Source: Fructobacillus sp. EFB-N1
Lineage (GTDB): Bacteria; Bacillota; Bacilli; Lactobacillales; Lactobacillaceae
Direction: 5' to 3'
DNA: 64,000 nt
NCBI RefSeq assembly: GCF_001038455.1
Contig: NZ_LDUY01000022.1
Location: forward strand, 85,416 to 149,415
Position numbers and translations under genes: made by a program. Positions 46,367 through 57,361 of the stretch are shown here, one piece after another. How positions within the stretch are numbered: the first letter of the stretch is position 1; each line of letters starts with the position of its first letter. Under the pieces are notes generated by a model. It searched no databases and was not told where the DNA came from. It was given only the letters and a program-made list of their open reading frames with translations.

Positions 46367-49255
46367 TTAGGACTGCCCTGATTTTTCATCGCGCTTTTCA
46401 CGGGCAATATCCCGGTCCATAATTTTTTTCAAATACTTAGCCGTATAAGATTCGGTGTTTTTCGCCACCTTTTCCGGTGTACCAGTGATCAAAATCTTCC
46501 CACCGCCGGCACCACCCTCTGGACCCAAATCAATCAACCAGTCGGCTGACTTGATCACATCCAGGTTGTGTTCGATGACGACGACCGTATTGCCGGCATC
46601 AACCAAGCGGTTCAAAACCGTTAGCAAGCGAGCAATGTCATCAGTGTGCAAACCGGTTGTTGGTTCGTCGAGGATATAAATCGTTTTCCCGTTTGTCCGG
46701 CGATGTAACTCAGAAGCCAACTTCATTCGCTGTGCTTCCCCACCTGATAGGGTGGTTGCGGACTGGCCTAATTTTACATAGCCCAAACCAACGTCATTAA
46801 TGGTTTGCAAGCGACGTGCAATCTTTGGAATTGGTGCAAAGAAATCAAGAGCTTCCTTGGCGGTCATATCCAAGACCTGAGAAATCGTCTTGTCCTTGTA
46901 AGTGACTTCCAAGGTTTCGGAGTTGTAGCGAGTACCGCCACAGACCTCACAGGCCACGTAAACATCCGGCAAGAAATTCATCTCAATCTTGATGACCCCA
47001 TCACCACGACAGTTTTCACAGCGGCCACCCTTCGTATTGAAGGAGAACCGTCCCTTGGAGTAGCCACGAAGTTTAGCCTCATTTGTTTGGGCAAACAACT
47101 CGCGAATATCATCGAAGACACCCGTATAGGTTGCCGGATTAGACCGTGGCGTTCGACCAATTGGTGATTGGTCAATGTCGACCACTTGCTCTAGGTTTTC
47201 AATTCCTTCAACCGAGCGGTAGGCACCAGGCTTATTTGAATTCTTATTGAGTTTTTGCTTCAAAACTCGCTTCAAAATGGTATTGACCAGTGTCGACTTA
47301 CCCGATCCAGAAACACCCGTAACGGCCACAAACTTTCCCAATGGGAACTTCGCCGTAATGTTTTTCAGGTTATTTTCCTTCGCTCCCTGAATAACAATTT
47401 CTTCGCCATTACCCTTGCGACGAGATTTTGGGACCGGAATGTAGCGTTTCCCTGAGAGGTACTGGCCAGTCAAAGATTTGGGATTCTTCATGACTTCGTC
47501 CGGTGTACCAGCAGCCATAATTTGGCCACCAAGTGACCCAGCCCCAGGGCCAACATCAATGAGGTAGTCGGCAGCCTCCATAGTATCTTCGTCATGTTCA
47601 ACGACAACCAACGTGTTCCCCAAATCGCGCATTGACTGCATCGATGCTAACAGTTTATCGTTATCACGCTGGTGCAAACCAATCGATGGTTCATCCAAAA
47701 CATAGAGGACCCCAGACAAATTTGACCCGATTTGTGTCGCCAAGCGAATTCGTTGCGATTCCCCACCAGACAATGTGGAAGCTGACCGAGACAACGTCAA
47801 GTAATCCAGGCCAACGGACTGTAAGAAACCAAGTCGATCTTGAATTTCTTTTAAGATTGGCTGGGCAATTTCTTGATCTTGGGGGCCAAAGGTCAAATCA
47901 GCAAAATAAGCCAATTCCTCATCAACTGGCAAATTAGTGACATCACCAATATTGCGGCCACCAACCTTGATGGACAAGGCCGCCGGGTTTAACCGGTATC
48001 CATGACATGCTGGACAAGTCAGTTGCGTCATGTATTGAGCCATCTGGTCACGAGTAAAGTCGGAATTGGTTTCCTTATAACGCCGGGAAACGTTGTTCAG
48101 CACCCCTTCAAAAACCTGGTCAGCATCACGAACGCCACCAAAATCATTTTGGAAGTGGAAGTGGAATTCCTTCTCACCCGATCCATACAAAATCAGGTCC
48201 TGGTCCTTCTTCGACAAATCCATGAAGGGCACATTTTGATCAATCCCAAATTGTTCACAGAACTGTTCCAGCAGTGCTGGATAGTAGTTAGAAGAAATTG
48301 GGTTCCAAGGCGCCAAAGCACCCTGTTTCAACGTCAGAGTATCATCTGGCACAACCAGATCCAAATCGACCTCTTGAGTCGCTCCAAGCCCCTGACAGAC
48401 AGGACAAGCCCCCATCGGTGCGTTGAAAGAAAAGAGCCGCGGCTCCAATCGGCCAACCTTAAAATCTTTCAGGTCGCCCAAATAGTGGTCTGAGAACCGC
48501 AATGGCGCAGGAACTTTCTCGTCACCACGGCCAACCGGCTCTAAGACCACTAAACCGCCAGCTAGGTTCGTGGCTGCTTCAATCGAATCGAAAAGGCGAG
48601 ACCGGGCATCAGCACGCAAAACAATCCGATCCACCAAAACATCAATATCATGGAAACGATTACGTTCCAAAGTGAGGTCGTCAACCGTATCAAGTTCAAC
48701 AATCTCACCATCGATTCGAGCCCGTAAATAACCCTGCTTTTGCATCTGAGCAAAGGCCTTTTCGTGGGTACCCTTCTTGTGCTGGATAATCGGTGCAAAG
48801 ACCTGCAAACGAGTTCCCTCAGGTAACTCTTTTTGAGCATATTCGACCATCTGATCAATCGAATGCAGAATTTTCGTCCCATCCTTTGGATCATCAGGCT
48901 TCCCCACTCGAGCAAACAACAAACGGAAGTAATCTGAAATCTCGGTTACCGTTCCGACTGTTGATCGAGGATTATTCGAAGTTGTTTTTTGATCAATGGA
49001 AATGGCCGGTGAAAGGCCGTCAATCGAGTCGACGTCGGGCTTATCCATCTGCCCCAAGAATTGGCGAGCATAGGCGGATAGGGATTCCACGTAGCGACGT
49101 TGCCCCTCGGCATAGAGGGTATCAAAAGCCAGAGAAGACTTTCCAGATCCGGATAAGCCAGTCACAACCGTGAGGGATTCCTTTGGTATATCAACATCAA
49201 TATTTTTTAAGTTATGGGCACGAGCCCCGCGAATTTCAATTTTATCTTTCGCCAT
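46367..49255 (-). CDS. uvrA: Excinuclease ABC subunit A
   Basis: A 962-residue UvrA, the damage-sensing ATPase of nucleotide excision repair. It has two ABC cassettes: Walker [17 protein letters not shown] and [15 protein letters not shown], signatures [13 protein letters not shown] and [13 protein letters not shown]. Zinc fingers are CPVCQGLG and the CENCRGDG...CEVCGG pair. The ATG at 49255 ([10 protein letters not shown]) is chosen because GAGG precedes it. It follows uvrB by 86 bases in one operon under the LexA site. Confidence 0.97.
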   Translation of the reverse strand: MAKDKIEIRGARAHNLKNIDVDIPKESLTVVTGLSGSGKSSLAFDTLYAEGQRRYVESLSAYARQFLGQMDKPDVDSIDGLSPAISIDQKTTSNNPRSTVGTVTEISDYFRLLFARVGKPDDPKDGTKILHSIDQMVEYAQKELPEGTRLQVFAPIIQHKKGTHEKAFAQMQKQGYLRARIDGEIVELDTVDDLTLERNRFHDIDVLVDRIVLRADARSRLFDSIEAATNLAGGLVVLEPVGRGDEKVPAPLRFSDHYLGDLKDFKVGRLEPRLFSFNAPMGACPVCQGLGATQEVDLDLVVPDDTLTLKQGALAPWNPISSNYYPALLEQFCEQFGIDQNVPFMDLSKKDQDLILYGSGEKEFHFHFQNDFGGVRDADQVFEGVLNNVSRRYKETNSDFTRDQMAQYMTQLTCPACHGYRLNPAALSIKVGGRNIGDVTNLPVDEELAYFADLTFGPQDQEIAQPILKEIQDRLGFLQSVGLDYLTLSRSASTLSGGESQRIRLATQIGSNLSGVLYVLDEPSIGLHQRDNDKLLASMQSMRDLGNTLVVVEHDEDTMEAADYLIDVGPGAGSLGGQIMAAGTPDEVMKNPKSLTGQYLSGKRYIPVPKSRRKGNGEEIVIQGAKENNLKNITAKFPLGKFVAVTGVSGSGKSTLVNTILKRVLKQKLNKNSNKPGAYRSVEGIENLEQVVDIDQSPIGRTPRSNPATYTGVFDDIRELFAQTNEAKLRGYSKGRFSFNTKGGRCENCRGDGVIKIEMNFLPDVYVACEVCGGTRYNSETLEVTYKDKTISQVLDMTAKEALDFFAPIPKIARRLQTINDVGLGYVKLGQSATTLSGGEAQRMKLASELHRRTNGKTIYILDEPTTGLHTDDIARLLTVLNRLVDAGNTVVVIEHNLDVIKSADWLIDLGPEGGAGGGKILITGTPEKVAKNTESYTAKYLKKIMDRDIAREKRDEKSGQS

Positions 49256-49341
49256 AAAATCCTCTTTCATGGTCAAACGAGCACTCACTCGCTTGGCAAG
49301 TTCACCCCTGTTTTATCACATCGGTGACCTGAGGCCAACCT

Positions 49342-51351
49342 TTAACGGCCGGCCCGTTTCTTTAATTTCATAATGTTATCGCGAATTTTAGCAGCCGTCT
49401 CAAAGTCTAGGCCCTTGGCCGCCGCCTTCATTTGGCTAGTGAGGTTTTCCAAAATTTCAGTCTGGTCTGATTTTGGTAAATCAGCAAAGTCAACTTGCGT
49501 TAAGTCAACGTCTTCAACTTCTTCAGCTGCCTTGCTTGCACTAATTAAGTCGCGAATTTCCTTTTTAATTGTTTGTGGCGTGATGCCGTGTTCCTTGTTA
49601 TACGCCATCTGAATGTCACGACGACGAGCCGTTTCATCCATGGCTTCCTGCATGGCCCTTGTCACCTTATCGGCATACATAATCACGTGGCCGTTCGCAT
49701 TTCGAGCAGCACGACCAATTGTTTGAATCAACGAGCGTGGATTACGCAAGAAACCTTCCTTATCAGCATCCAAAATGGCCACCAAAGAAGTTTCGGGGAC
49801 ATCAATTCCTTCACGCAACAAGTTAATGCCGACCAGCACATCGTACTTGCCCAAACGTAAATCACGGATAATCGCCGTTCGTTCGAGTGTCTTGATATCG
49901 GAATGGAGGTAAGCAACTTTGATGCCAACATCCTTCAAATAGTCCGTTAAATCCTCTGACATTCGCTTCGTCAAGGTGGTGATAAAGACACGCTCATTTC
50001 GTTCAATCCGCAAGTTAATTTCACCCACTAAGTCATCAATTTGTCCCATCACTGGCCGAACTTCAATTTCCGGATCCAACAGGCCGGTTGGTCGAATGAT
50101 TTGCTCAACAATATCACGTTTTGGTACCCGAGAAAGCTCATAATCCCCTGGTGTCGCCGACATATAAATAATTTGGTTGACGTGCTTCTCAAACTCTGGC
50201 AGTTGCAAAGGGCGGTTATCCAATGCTGAGGGCAAACGGAAACCATAATCAACCAACGTCTGCTTCCGGGCGCGGTCACCATTGTACATCCCACGAACTT
50301 GTGGCATCGTCACGTGACTTTCATCCACAACAATTAAAAAATCATCGGGGAAGAAATCTAAGAGGGTAAATGGTGGTTCGCCCTCTTTGCGACCGTCCAT
50401 CCAGCGTGAATAATTTTCGATTCCAGATGTAAAGCCCATTTCATTCAACATAGCCAGGTCATATTCGGTTCGCTGCTTGATTCGTTGAGCTTCAAGAAGC
50501 TTGCCCTCTTTTTCAAATTCCTTGACCTGGTCTTCCATTTCTTGGCGAATACCAACTAAGGCTTCCTTCATCCGCTCATCATCGGTCATAAAGTGCTTCG
50601 CTGGGAAAATGGCGACATGGTCTCGTTCTGAAACGACCTGCCCCGTCAAAGCTGAAATTTGTCGAATGCGGTCAATTTCATCACCGAAAAATTCAACCCG
50701 CATGGCCAATTCATCCTGGGAAGCCGGGAAAATTTCAATCACATCGCCTCGCACCCGGAAAGTACCACGCTGAAAATCAATATCGTTACGGGTAAATTGG
50801 ATGTCAATCAGATCGCGCATCAATTGATTACGACCATATTCGTTACCAACCCGCAAAGAAATCACATGGTTTTGGTATTGGTGCGGATCACCCAAACCAA
50901 AGATTGATGAGACTGAGGCAACGACAATCGTATCATTGCGTTCAAAAAGCGAAGCCGTTGCCGAATTCCGCAACTGGTCAATTTCATCATTAATCGCGGA
51001 ATCCTTTTCAATAAAGGTATCCGAAGAAGGCACATAGGCCTCTGGCTGGTAGTAATCATAGTAGGAAACAAAGTATTCGACCGCATTATGTGGAAAGAAT
51101 TCCTTTAATTCTGAATAAAGCTGACCAGCCAAGGTCTTGTTATGTGACAAAACCAAGGTTGGCTTATTGTTTTGGGCAATCACATTGGAAATTGTGAATG
51201 TTTTCCCTGTTCCGGTTGCCCCGAGCAAAATCTGCTCTTTGACGCCATCTTTTAAACCCTTCACAAGTTTATCAATCGCTTTCGGCTGATCACCAGTCGG
51301 TTGGTACTTTGAAACAACTTCAAAGCTTTGATCTTTTTGCGGTGTAATCAA
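49342..51351 (-). CDS. uvrB: Excinuclease ABC subunit B
   Basis: A 669-residue UvrB helicase. It verifies damage and recruits UvrC. Walker A is [14 protein letters not shown] (about 42), the beta-hairpin and [12 protein letters not shown] follow, and DESH is in [27 protein letters not shown] is helicase motif VI. The C-terminal UVR domain that binds UvrC is [18 protein letters not shown]. The open frame extends upstream to 51423 through the promoter. The real start is TTG at 51351, preceded by AGGAGG. Confidence 0.97.
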   Translation of the reverse strand: MITPQKDQSFEVVSKYQPTGDQPKAIDKLVKGLKDGVKEQILLGATGTGKTFTISNVIAQNNKPTLVLSHNKTLAGQLYSELKEFFPHNAVEYFVSYYDYYQPEAYVPSSDTFIEKDSAINDEIDQLRNSATASLFERNDTIVVASVSSIFGLGDPHQYQNHVISLRVGNEYGRNQLMRDLIDIQFTRNDIDFQRGTFRVRGDVIEIFPASQDELAMRVEFFGDEIDRIRQISALTGQVVSERDHVAIFPAKHFMTDDERMKEALVGIRQEMEDQVKEFEKEGKLLEAQRIKQRTEYDLAMLNEMGFTSGIENYSRWMDGRKEGEPPFTLLDFFPDDFLIVVDESHVTMPQVRGMYNGDRARKQTLVDYGFRLPSALDNRPLQLPEFEKHVNQIIYMSATPGDYELSRVPKRDIVEQIIRPTGLLDPEIEVRPVMGQIDDLVGEINLRIERNERVFITTLTKRMSEDLTDYLKDVGIKVAYLHSDIKTLERTAIIRDLRLGKYDVLVGINLLREGIDVPETSLVAILDADKEGFLRNPRSLIQTIGRAARNANGHVIMYADKVTRAMQEAMDETARRRDIQMAYNKEHGITPQTIKKEIRDLISASKAAEEVEDVDLTQVDFADLPKSDQTEILENLTSQMKAAAKGLDFETAAKIRDNIMKLKKRAGR

Positions 51352-51391
51352 GATATATCCTCCTCGCCTGGTAAAAAAATCACTCAGGAAC

Positions 51392-51428
51392 ATTATAACA
51401 AATATAACAAAAAACGAACACATGTTCT
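51392..51428 (-). promoter_or_regulatory. uvrBA promoter with LexA (SOS) box
   Basis: The minus strand reads AGAACATGTGTTCG (51415-51428), 17 bases, TATAAT (51392-51397). Read on the plus strand, the box is CGAACACATGTTCT, 9 of 10 fixed positions of the Gram-positive LexA box. The half nearest the gene occupies the -35. The same layout occurs before nrdD. Confidence 0.8.
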
Positions 51429-51450
51429 ATTACTTGAACGTGTTCGTTTT
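51408..51450 (-). terminator. Terminator of ltaS, overlapping the uvrB LexA box
   Basis: Minus strand AAAACGAACACGTTC pairs with GAACATGTGTTCGTTTT around an 8-base loop, followed by T6. The 3' arm contains the whole LexA box of uvrB. Confidence 0.7.
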
Positions 51451-51463
51451 CTTGTTTTGCTTT

Positions 51464-53578
51464 TTATTTCAGCTCCGGTGCATCAGTTTTGTAATCCGAT
51501 ACGGTTGATTGGCCGTTACGTAAGGCCAAAATCGAAGTTGGGCTCGACGACTGACTCGCCTTCAACGCTTTCAACGTATTGGCCTTCGTATAGTCATACG
51601 ATTTTTTATCAATTTGGTGGAAATTCCAACGATTCTTATCAAAACGAAGCAAGTCACCTGTAATCACCTTATCCGAATTTGACAGTGACTCATCAACGTA
51701 TGACTGCACCCGCTGGGCTGTTGCCTTTAACGCTGGATTATTATCAATCGACAATTTCTGACCAGTCTTACTATCGAAGTATTGGTTCTTATACTTTGTA
51801 TAAGTTGGCGTCGTCCAATCACCATCACGGAAAACAACAATTTGCGGATTCTGAGTTGACAACAAATCGTGACCGAACATGGTCATCCCTTCCGTAGAAA
51901 CCCCCAAAAGGTTCATCAAGGTTGGCATCATATCAATTTCGCCACCGTAGGTATCGTTGATGCCCCCCTGCAAACCAGTTGCATGAATCATGAATGGCAC
52001 CTTTTGGAATTGGGCTAAGTCATAATCACTCACGGAAGTCTTACCAAGCAATTTCGCAATGGCAGGCTTGTGGTTTTCAGAAATACCATAATGGTCACCG
52101 TACAAAACAAAGACAGAGTTATCGTACAACCCAGCTTGCTTGAGATAAGCCATCAATTCGCCGAAAGCCTGATCAAGGTAATGAGCAGTTTGAACATAAC
52201 CATCAACTGTCGTATCACCGGTCTTTGTAGCTGGGAAATCAGTATCTTCCTTGTCAAGTTCATATGGGTAGTGGTTTGTCACCGTAATTAACTTGGCATA
52301 GAATGGCTGTGGCAACTGCTCGATATACTGAGCAGTATCCTTCAAGAAAATCTTATCCTTCATTCCATAGCCAACGTTATAACTTGGCTTATCGCTATCC
52401 TTATAGAAGTTCTTTGAGAAGAAATAATTATAACCAAAGGACTTATAGGTATTGTTTCGGTTCCAGAAGGTTGGCACGTCACCGTGGAAGGCAGCAGAAG
52501 TATAGCCCTGCTGGCCGAGGATGGCAGGTGTCGCTTCAAAGGTATTACTTGAACCGTACTTAGTCATCGCTGATCCGGTCGAAAGTCCGTACAAGGAATT
52601 TTCCTGCATCATTTCAGCATCGGATGTCTTTCCCTGACCAACCTGGTTGTAGAAGTTATCGAACGAAAGCGTATTTTGATCGTGGTAGAAGGCATTTAAG
52701 TTTGGTGTAACTTCGCGACCATCAACCTTGTAATCAATCAAAAATTGCTGGAACGACTCAAGGTGAATAACAAAGACGTTCTTACCCTTTTCCGTTCCAG
52801 TATATGAAATATTGGCCGGCACTGAGTTTTGCTTCAAGAAATCTTGAACCTTTTGTAAATCAGCAGCACTGGCTTCTTTACGAGATTTCGTTTGATTGTT
52901 GGTCTGCCAGGCGTTAAAGGCAGCGTATTCATTTAAGCCTAAGTACTTAACAATATAGTTGTTATCAAATGAGCGCGTCAACAAACCCGAGCGGTCAACC
53001 GAAGCGACTCCAAAATCAACCAACATCAAGACAATTCCTAAAATGGTTGTCAAAATCGCATAACGCTTTTGAATTGCTTGCTTATCAATGGGCCAGAACT
53101 TAAAGAGTAAGACAACGGCCATCACAATCAAGTCGACATAGACTAAGAAATCAGTTGGGCGAATAATGGCCGCAATCGACTTTCCCAGGTTATTGCCCGT
53201 TGATGAGCCCGATCCCATAATCCCAAAGGATAGGAAATCAGAAAATTCACGGTAATAAAGAATATTGGCAAAGAGCCAAATGGTCTGAATTAAGTTCATC
53301 ACCCAGGCTAAAATATAAGCCACTTTCCCGCGGAAATAGAGTGCAATCCCGAGCAAGATAATTGCCGTTGGAATTGGGTTCAAGAAAAGTAAGAAATCTT
53401 GAATTGGTCCTTGGACGCCCAAAGAGAAATTGATGTGGTAATTAATATAGGTCTTTAACCACACAAAAAAAAGGTTCAAAACAAAAAAACCACTAATACT
53501 AGTCCAAAAGTCCTGAGTATTCTTCATCTTTTGCCAGAGTTTTTTTGGCTTGAATGCATTTTTAAGACGAGCTAACAT
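51464..53578 (-). CDS. ltaS: Lipoteichoic acid synthase (LtaS family)
   Basis: A 704-residue LtaS-type phosphoglycerol transferase. Five membrane helices lie at the N-terminus. The large extracellular sulfatase-like domain has FVIHLESFQQF (metal Glu, about 274), the catalytic Thr in GQGKTSDAEMM (about 318), and YGDHYGISENH with Asp-His metal ligands (about 495). It polymerises glycerol phosphate from phosphatidylglycerol onto a glycolipid anchor outside the membrane. The ATG at 53578 follows GAGG. It is last in an operon with two glycolipid glycosyltransferases, which fits the pathway. Confidence 0.94.
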   Translation of the reverse strand: MLARLKNAFKPKKLWQKMKNTQDFWTSISGFFVLNLFFVWLKTYINYHINFSLGVQGPIQDFLLFLNPIPTAIILLGIALYFRGKVAYILAWVMNLIQTIWLFANILYYREFSDFLSFGIMGSGSSTGNNLGKSIAAIIRPTDFLVYVDLIVMAVVLLFKFWPIDKQAIQKRYAILTTILGIVLMLVDFGVASVDRSGLLTRSFDNNYIVKYLGLNEYAAFNAWQTNNQTKSRKEASAADLQKVQDFLKQNSVPANISYTGTEKGKNVFVIHLESFQQFLIDYKVDGREVTPNLNAFYHDQNTLSFDNFYNQVGQGKTSDAEMMQENSLYGLSTGSAMTKYGSSNTFEATPAILGQQGYTSAAFHGDVPTFWNRNNTYKSFGYNYFFSKNFYKDSDKPSYNVGYGMKDKIFLKDTAQYIEQLPQPFYAKLITVTNHYPYELDKEDTDFPATKTGDTTVDGYVQTAHYLDQAFGELMAYLKQAGLYDNSVFVLYGDHYGISENHKPAIAKLLGKTSVSDYDLAQFQKVPFMIHATGLQGGINDTYGGEIDMMPTLMNLLGVSTEGMTMFGHDLLSTQNPQIVVFRDGDWTTPTYTKYKNQYFDSKTGQKLSIDNNPALKATAQRVQSYVDESLSNSDKVITGDLLRFDKNRWNFHQIDKKSYDYTKANTLKALKASQSSSPTSILALRNGQSTVSDYKTDAPELK

Positions 53579-53598
53579 ATCGGTTTTCCTCACAAAAA

Positions 53599-53859
53599 TT
53601 AAAAGGTATGTTGAATATCGAAAAGGAGGTCATAAATCTCGATGGCGACCAAATCAACATCATCAAATTTATATTGCTTATTGCGCCGGTGTTCTTCGAT
53701 TGTCCAAACCTTGTCTTCTTGATCAAGGGTTACCTTTAAAACTTCTAGGCCATAGGAGTCAAAACGTCGAACTTGAAAACGTTGGTCTGTTGATTTTTCC
53801 ATGGCAAAGAGCCGGTTTAATATTGTTGTTAAAACACTTTTACTGGCTAAATCATCCAT
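53599..53859 (-). CDS. YkuJ-family (DUF1797) small protein
   Basis: An 86-residue protein. The C-terminal half, YKFDDVDLVAIEIYDLLFD, and preceding beta strands match the YkuJ/DUF1797 family (B. subtilis YkuJ is similar in size). The function is unknown. It lies between the flippase-like gene and ltaS and probably travels with the operon. Confidence 0.75.
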   Translation of the reverse strand: MDDLASKSVLTTILNRLFAMEKSTDQRFQVRRFDSYGLEVLKVTLDQEDKVWTIEEHRRNKQYKFDDVDLVAIEIYDLLFDIQHTF

Positions 53860-53865
53860 TCTTTG

Positions 53866-54921
53866 TCACCCCTTTTGTTGCTTTGCCAACCGTTGTTCCT
53901 TATTCGGAATTACATAGGCTAAAATACCAGCAAAGAGACAGAAGTAATAGGTAATGATTCGCCAAATTAAGATAACCAAGACTAAAGTTGCTGGGTTCTT
54001 AACGAAAGGCGTAAAGAGAAGTTGAAAGGACAACTCTGCTCCCCCAACACCGCCTGGAATTGGAAACAACGAAATGACCATCACAATCATAATGTTCATT
54101 GTTAAAATTAGCCAGGGGTTAACGGAGCCATAACCAAAGGCCCGGATAACAAAATATGGCACCAGGTAAAAGGCAATTAACTGCAGGGCTGTCCAGAGCG
54201 TTGCCACAAGGAGCGACTTAGCTGAGCGGGCAACACGTTTTGACTCCTGATGGAAATTATTGACCTTATCTTCCGCCGTGTCAACTAATTTTTTAACCCG
54301 ACTAGCACTCATAAACTTTTGTGCAGCACGGCCAGACCATTCAACAACCTTCAAAGACAGCTTTGGCCAAAACATCACCAAGAGCAGGCCAATAATCACA
54401 ACAGCATGGATGGCGATGGCAAAAGGAATGAAGGTGGCAAAGGTTGGGTCAACATTTTTGTAGATGAAAGAATCGGCGGCTACATAGCCGACAATAAAGA
54501 ACAAAACGACCACAATTTGATAAACCAAAAACTTCATTAAAATCACGGACAAAGCCCGACTACCTTCGATTTTTCCTCTCGTTAACGCATATAACTGAGC
54601 TGGTTGTCCACCGGAAGCAAAGGGTGTTAATCCGATTCCTAATTGATTAAGTAATGGTACACGGATTAAAGTGCCCCAAGTCGTGTTTTTTCGATCAACT
54701 GGACTAAGCAATGACCGAGTAGCCAGGGCTTCTAAAACAAGCGAAAGAACCATCGTTAACAGCGCGAGAACGAGAAAATGCCAGTCCAAGACTTTCAGAG
54801 CTGCCTCTAATTGCTTTTCGCGGCCACTTAGTTCCCGTGTCAAGTAATAGATGGTTAGACCTGTTAACAAAAGGACTAGTAAGGCCGATAATTGGTTTTT
54901 TTTGGATTTTAAAACGTCCAT
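53866..54921 (-). CDS. Flippase-like membrane protein (UPF0104/AglD-MprF transmembrane family)
   Basis: A 351-residue protein with about eight helices, of the lysylphosphatidylglycerol synthase transmembrane-domain family (DUF/UPF0104). GIGLTPFASGGQPAQLYAL (about 105) and FPIPGGVGGAELSFQLLF near the end are its signatures. MprF relatives flip lipids, so it might flip the glycolipid made by the two neighbouring glycosyltransferases; this is inference. The frame starts earlier, inside the upstream gene, but ATG 54921 has AGGAGA. Confidence 0.85.
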   Translation of the reverse strand: MDVLKSKKNQLSALLVLLLTGLTIYYLTRELSGREKQLEAALKVLDWHFLVLALLTMVLSLVLEALATRSLLSPVDRKNTTWGTLIRVPLLNQLGIGLTPFASGGQPAQLYALTRGKIEGSRALSVILMKFLVYQIVVVLFFIVGYVAADSFIYKNVDPTFATFIPFAIAIHAVVIIGLLLVMFWPKLSLKVVEWSGRAAQKFMSASRVKKLVDTAEDKVNNFHQESKRVARSAKSLLVATLWTALQLIAFYLVPYFVIRAFGYGSVNPWLILTMNIMIVMVISLFPIPGGVGGAELSFQLLFTPFVKNPATLVLVILIWRIITYYFCLFAGILAYVIPNKEQRLAKQQKG

Positions 54922-54931
54922 CAAGAATCTC

Positions 54932-56011
54932 CTAGGACCGATTCGTCGACCAAGCTGGCACAAGCGCCCCGTCCTGGTCAGCGTTAAATGACAAGGCGCG
55001 ATTCTCTAAAACCGCTTGATAAACCTCAGCAAGAATTTCTCCAACTCGGTTTAAATCTCTTTCTTGTGCAACTTGGAAGCCAGCCTGGGTCAAATCTGAT
55101 TTTTCACCGGCTAAAATGGCAACCATTTGGCGGTCAAAGTCTTCTAAGTCTTCTGCCTTATAGCTATTAACACCGTCTTTCAGCCAAGAATCATAAACCG
55201 GAATATCACGAACCAAGAGGCGTTGCTTAGAGGCCAGGGCTTCTAAGACGACGATTCCTTCTGTTTCTTCGTAGGATGGATACAAGAATAAATCAGCCCC
55301 AGCAAAGGCTCCTAAAATCACGTCCCCCGATAAGTAACCTGGGAAAATCAGGTTGTTTGGATGCTCACCACCAAAGACAACCCGGCGAATCTTACGTGGC
55401 AAGATGGTGGGGTTGGTATGACCAAACCAAACAAAGGTAATTTCTGGGTGACGCTTGGCTAATTCAACAAAATCGAAAATCCCCTTGCGCTCAAAGAACA
55501 GGCCGACAGACATCACAACTTTCTGGCCTGGCTGGATATTAAAGTAATCCTTGTAAGCCTGAATTTTTTGGGGGTCATTTGCATATTTACTCAAACGAAT
55601 CCCATTTGAAACAGGGTAAATTGGTTGCGTGAGACCGTAATTTTCCAAAAGCGATTTTGAATATGGCGTTGGCGTAATCAAAGCATCGGCTTGGCCATAA
55701 AGCGCCACCAAGTACTTCTTATACAAGGGAGCAAACAAATTTGAGGCAAAGAATGAATTACGAAAGTCTTCGTAGGTTGAATGGGCGTGGTAAACCACTT
55801 TTTTCCCCATTTTGTGAGCCTTTTTGACCATATACATCGATTTCACGCCATAAGTGTTGATATGCAAAATATCATAGTCCGTACACTTGGGGTCAGTCGT
55901 CACCTCGACATCATCAATCGGTGCCAATGCCTCTTGTTGCAAGCGCATGGCCCGACCAATGCCTGATTTGGCAATTAATTTTTGGTTTTCAAAATATAAC
56001 AGAACCTTCAA
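54932..56011 (-). CDS. GT4 glycosyltransferase (diglucosyl/galactosyl diacylglycerol synthase type)
   Basis: A 359-residue GT-B glycosyltransferase. GIGRAMRLQ near the start, VSNGIRLSKY in the middle and the E-x7-E donor motif in YEETEGIVVLEALASKQ (about 270) are typical of GT4. It begins at TTG 56011 one base after the upstream stop, with AGGAGA upstream. As the second of the pair it probably adds a second sugar to glucosyl-diacylglycerol, as LafB/BgsA do. Confidence 0.85.
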   Translation of the reverse strand: MKVLLYFENQKLIAKSGIGRAMRLQQEALAPIDDVEVTTDPKCTDYDILHINTYGVKSMYMVKKAHKMGKKVVYHAHSTYEDFRNSFFASNLFAPLYKKYLVALYGQADALITPTPYSKSLLENYGLTQPIYPVSNGIRLSKYANDPQKIQAYKDYFNIQPGQKVVMSVGLFFERKGIFDFVELAKRHPEITFVWFGHTNPTILPRKIRRVVFGGEHPNNLIFPGYLSGDVILGAFAGADLFLYPSYEETEGIVVLEALASKQRLLVRDIPVYDSWLKDGVNSYKAEDLEDFDRQMVAILAGEKSDLTQAGFQVAQERDLNRVGEILAEVYQAVLENRALSFNADQDGALVPAWSTNRS

Positions 56012-56012
56012 G

Positions 56013-57242
56013 TTAGCTTCTCCTAAAGGGGTTGCGTAAGAGACGTTTGATATAACCGACTTCTTCATCCGTTAACTGGTCTGAATCGTCATCATCGTCA
56101 TCATGGTGGTAATCTTGCAAAACCTGGTCGTAAAAGTTTAAGACTCGGTTCGCAAAGGTTGTCGCATCAACATTTTTTACCGCTGCTGCTCGAATTTGGT
56201 CATTGGCGGCTGTATCAGAATGTTGCAAATAGTATAAAGTAGCGGCTAGGAATTCATCGTAATCGTCAATCAACGTTCCAATCGCCTTGTTGGTCACCAC
56301 CTCTTCCAAATAAGGTGAACGAACAGCTACAAAAGGCCGGTCAGCAGCCAAGGCTTCAATAAAGGTCAGTCCTTGTGTCTCACTATCTGATGAGGAAACG
56401 AAAACGTTGGCCATTCGATAGTAGTCACCGACTTGGTCATGATTAATCATCCCCGTAAAAATAATGGCATCCTGCAAGCACATGTCCTCAACCTGTTCTT
56501 CCAGAGATTTTTTGGCTGGGCCATCACCGGCAATCATGAGCTTCGCATCCGGAATCGTTTGCAAAAGTTCCGAAAAGGCGGAAATCGTTAAAGCCACATT
56601 TTTTTCAAAGGCTAACCGTCCCAAAGACAGAATCACCGGCTGATTTTCAGCCAAGCCGTACTGCTGACGAATATCGTGGTGAGCTTCTCGCTTTGGAATC
56701 GCCACACCGGTTGGAATCACTGGAATTGGAATCGTCACACCATAACTAAGCAGGCTTTCTTTCACCCTCTCAGAAGGGGCAATCACGCCCTCCATTCCCT
56801 TCAGGTAGGCCTTTACGATATGGCCAACCGCACCGGGCCGGATTAACATCCCTTTGGCAACATAATGTGTGTAATCTTCATATTGCGTGTGGTAAGTATG
56901 AATAACCGGAATCTTTAACCGTCGGGCCACATATTTGCCAATTAAGCCCAGTGAAAATTCCGTTTGCGTATGCACAATTTCTAAACCTAAGTCTCGGGCA
57001 ATTTCAACGGCTTGAATCAAACCACGAAAAGTCAAACGACGATCCTTGAAACCAAAATAGGGCATCGATGAAAAACGATAAATCCCTTCTTCTGGTGTAT
57101 GCTTGTCAACCTTAGGGTCTGTGGTCGTAAAAATATAAACTTGGTGACCCTGGGCCTCCAAAGCATTTTTTAAGGTTTGAATTGAGGTGGCGACACCGGA
57201 AACCTGTGGAAAATAAGTATCCGTAAATAAGCCAATTTTCAT
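56013..57242 (-). CDS. GT4 glycosyltransferase, 1,2-diacylglycerol 3-glucosyltransferase type
   Basis: A 409-residue GT-B enzyme. MKIGLFTDTYFPQVSGVATS is the hallmark start of alMGS/LafA/BgsB enzymes. HTQTEFSLGLIGKYVARR and FVSSSDSETQGLTFIEA (donor site, about 310) follow. It should transfer glucose to diacylglycerol on the cytosolic face, giving the first glycolipid for lipoteichoic acid anchoring. The C-terminus has an Asp-rich stretch. It leads the five-gene operon down to ltaS. The ATG at 57242 follows GGAG. Confidence 0.88.
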   Translation of the reverse strand: MKIGLFTDTYFPQVSGVATSIQTLKNALEAQGHQVYIFTTTDPKVDKHTPEEGIYRFSSMPYFGFKDRRLTFRGLIQAVEIARDLGLEIVHTQTEFSLGLIGKYVARRLKIPVIHTYHTQYEDYTHYVAKGMLIRPGAVGHIVKAYLKGMEGVIAPSERVKESLLSYGVTIPIPVIPTGVAIPKREAHHDIRQQYGLAENQPVILSLGRLAFEKNVALTISAFSELLQTIPDAKLMIAGDGPAKKSLEEQVEDMCLQDAIIFTGMINHDQVGDYYRMANVFVSSSDSETQGLTFIEALAADRPFVAVRSPYLEEVVTNKAIGTLIDDYDEFLAATLYYLQHSDTAANDQIRAAAVKNVDATTFANRVLNFYDQVLQDYHHDDDDDDSDQLTDEEVGYIKRLLRNPFRRS

Positions 57243-57288
57243 AGGAATCTCCATTGCTCGTTGCTTTGCCCTTGGGCATAGTACTTTT

Positions 57289-57317
57289 AGTATACCATCT
57301 CGATGGGGTCGTTCCAA
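57289..57317 (-). promoter_or_regulatory. Promoter of the glycolipid/LTA operon
   Basis: Minus strand TTGGAA (57312-57317), 17 bases, TATACT (57289-57294). Confidence 0.65.
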
Positions 57318-57361
57318 ATTCTGCCCCAGAAAGAAATAATGATTTCAGACCGCTAAAGGTC

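Noticed and set aside
51352..51423. N-terminal extension of UvrB
   Set aside because: It would be translated from the promoter and LexA box; the TTG at 51351 has AGGAGG and gives normal length.
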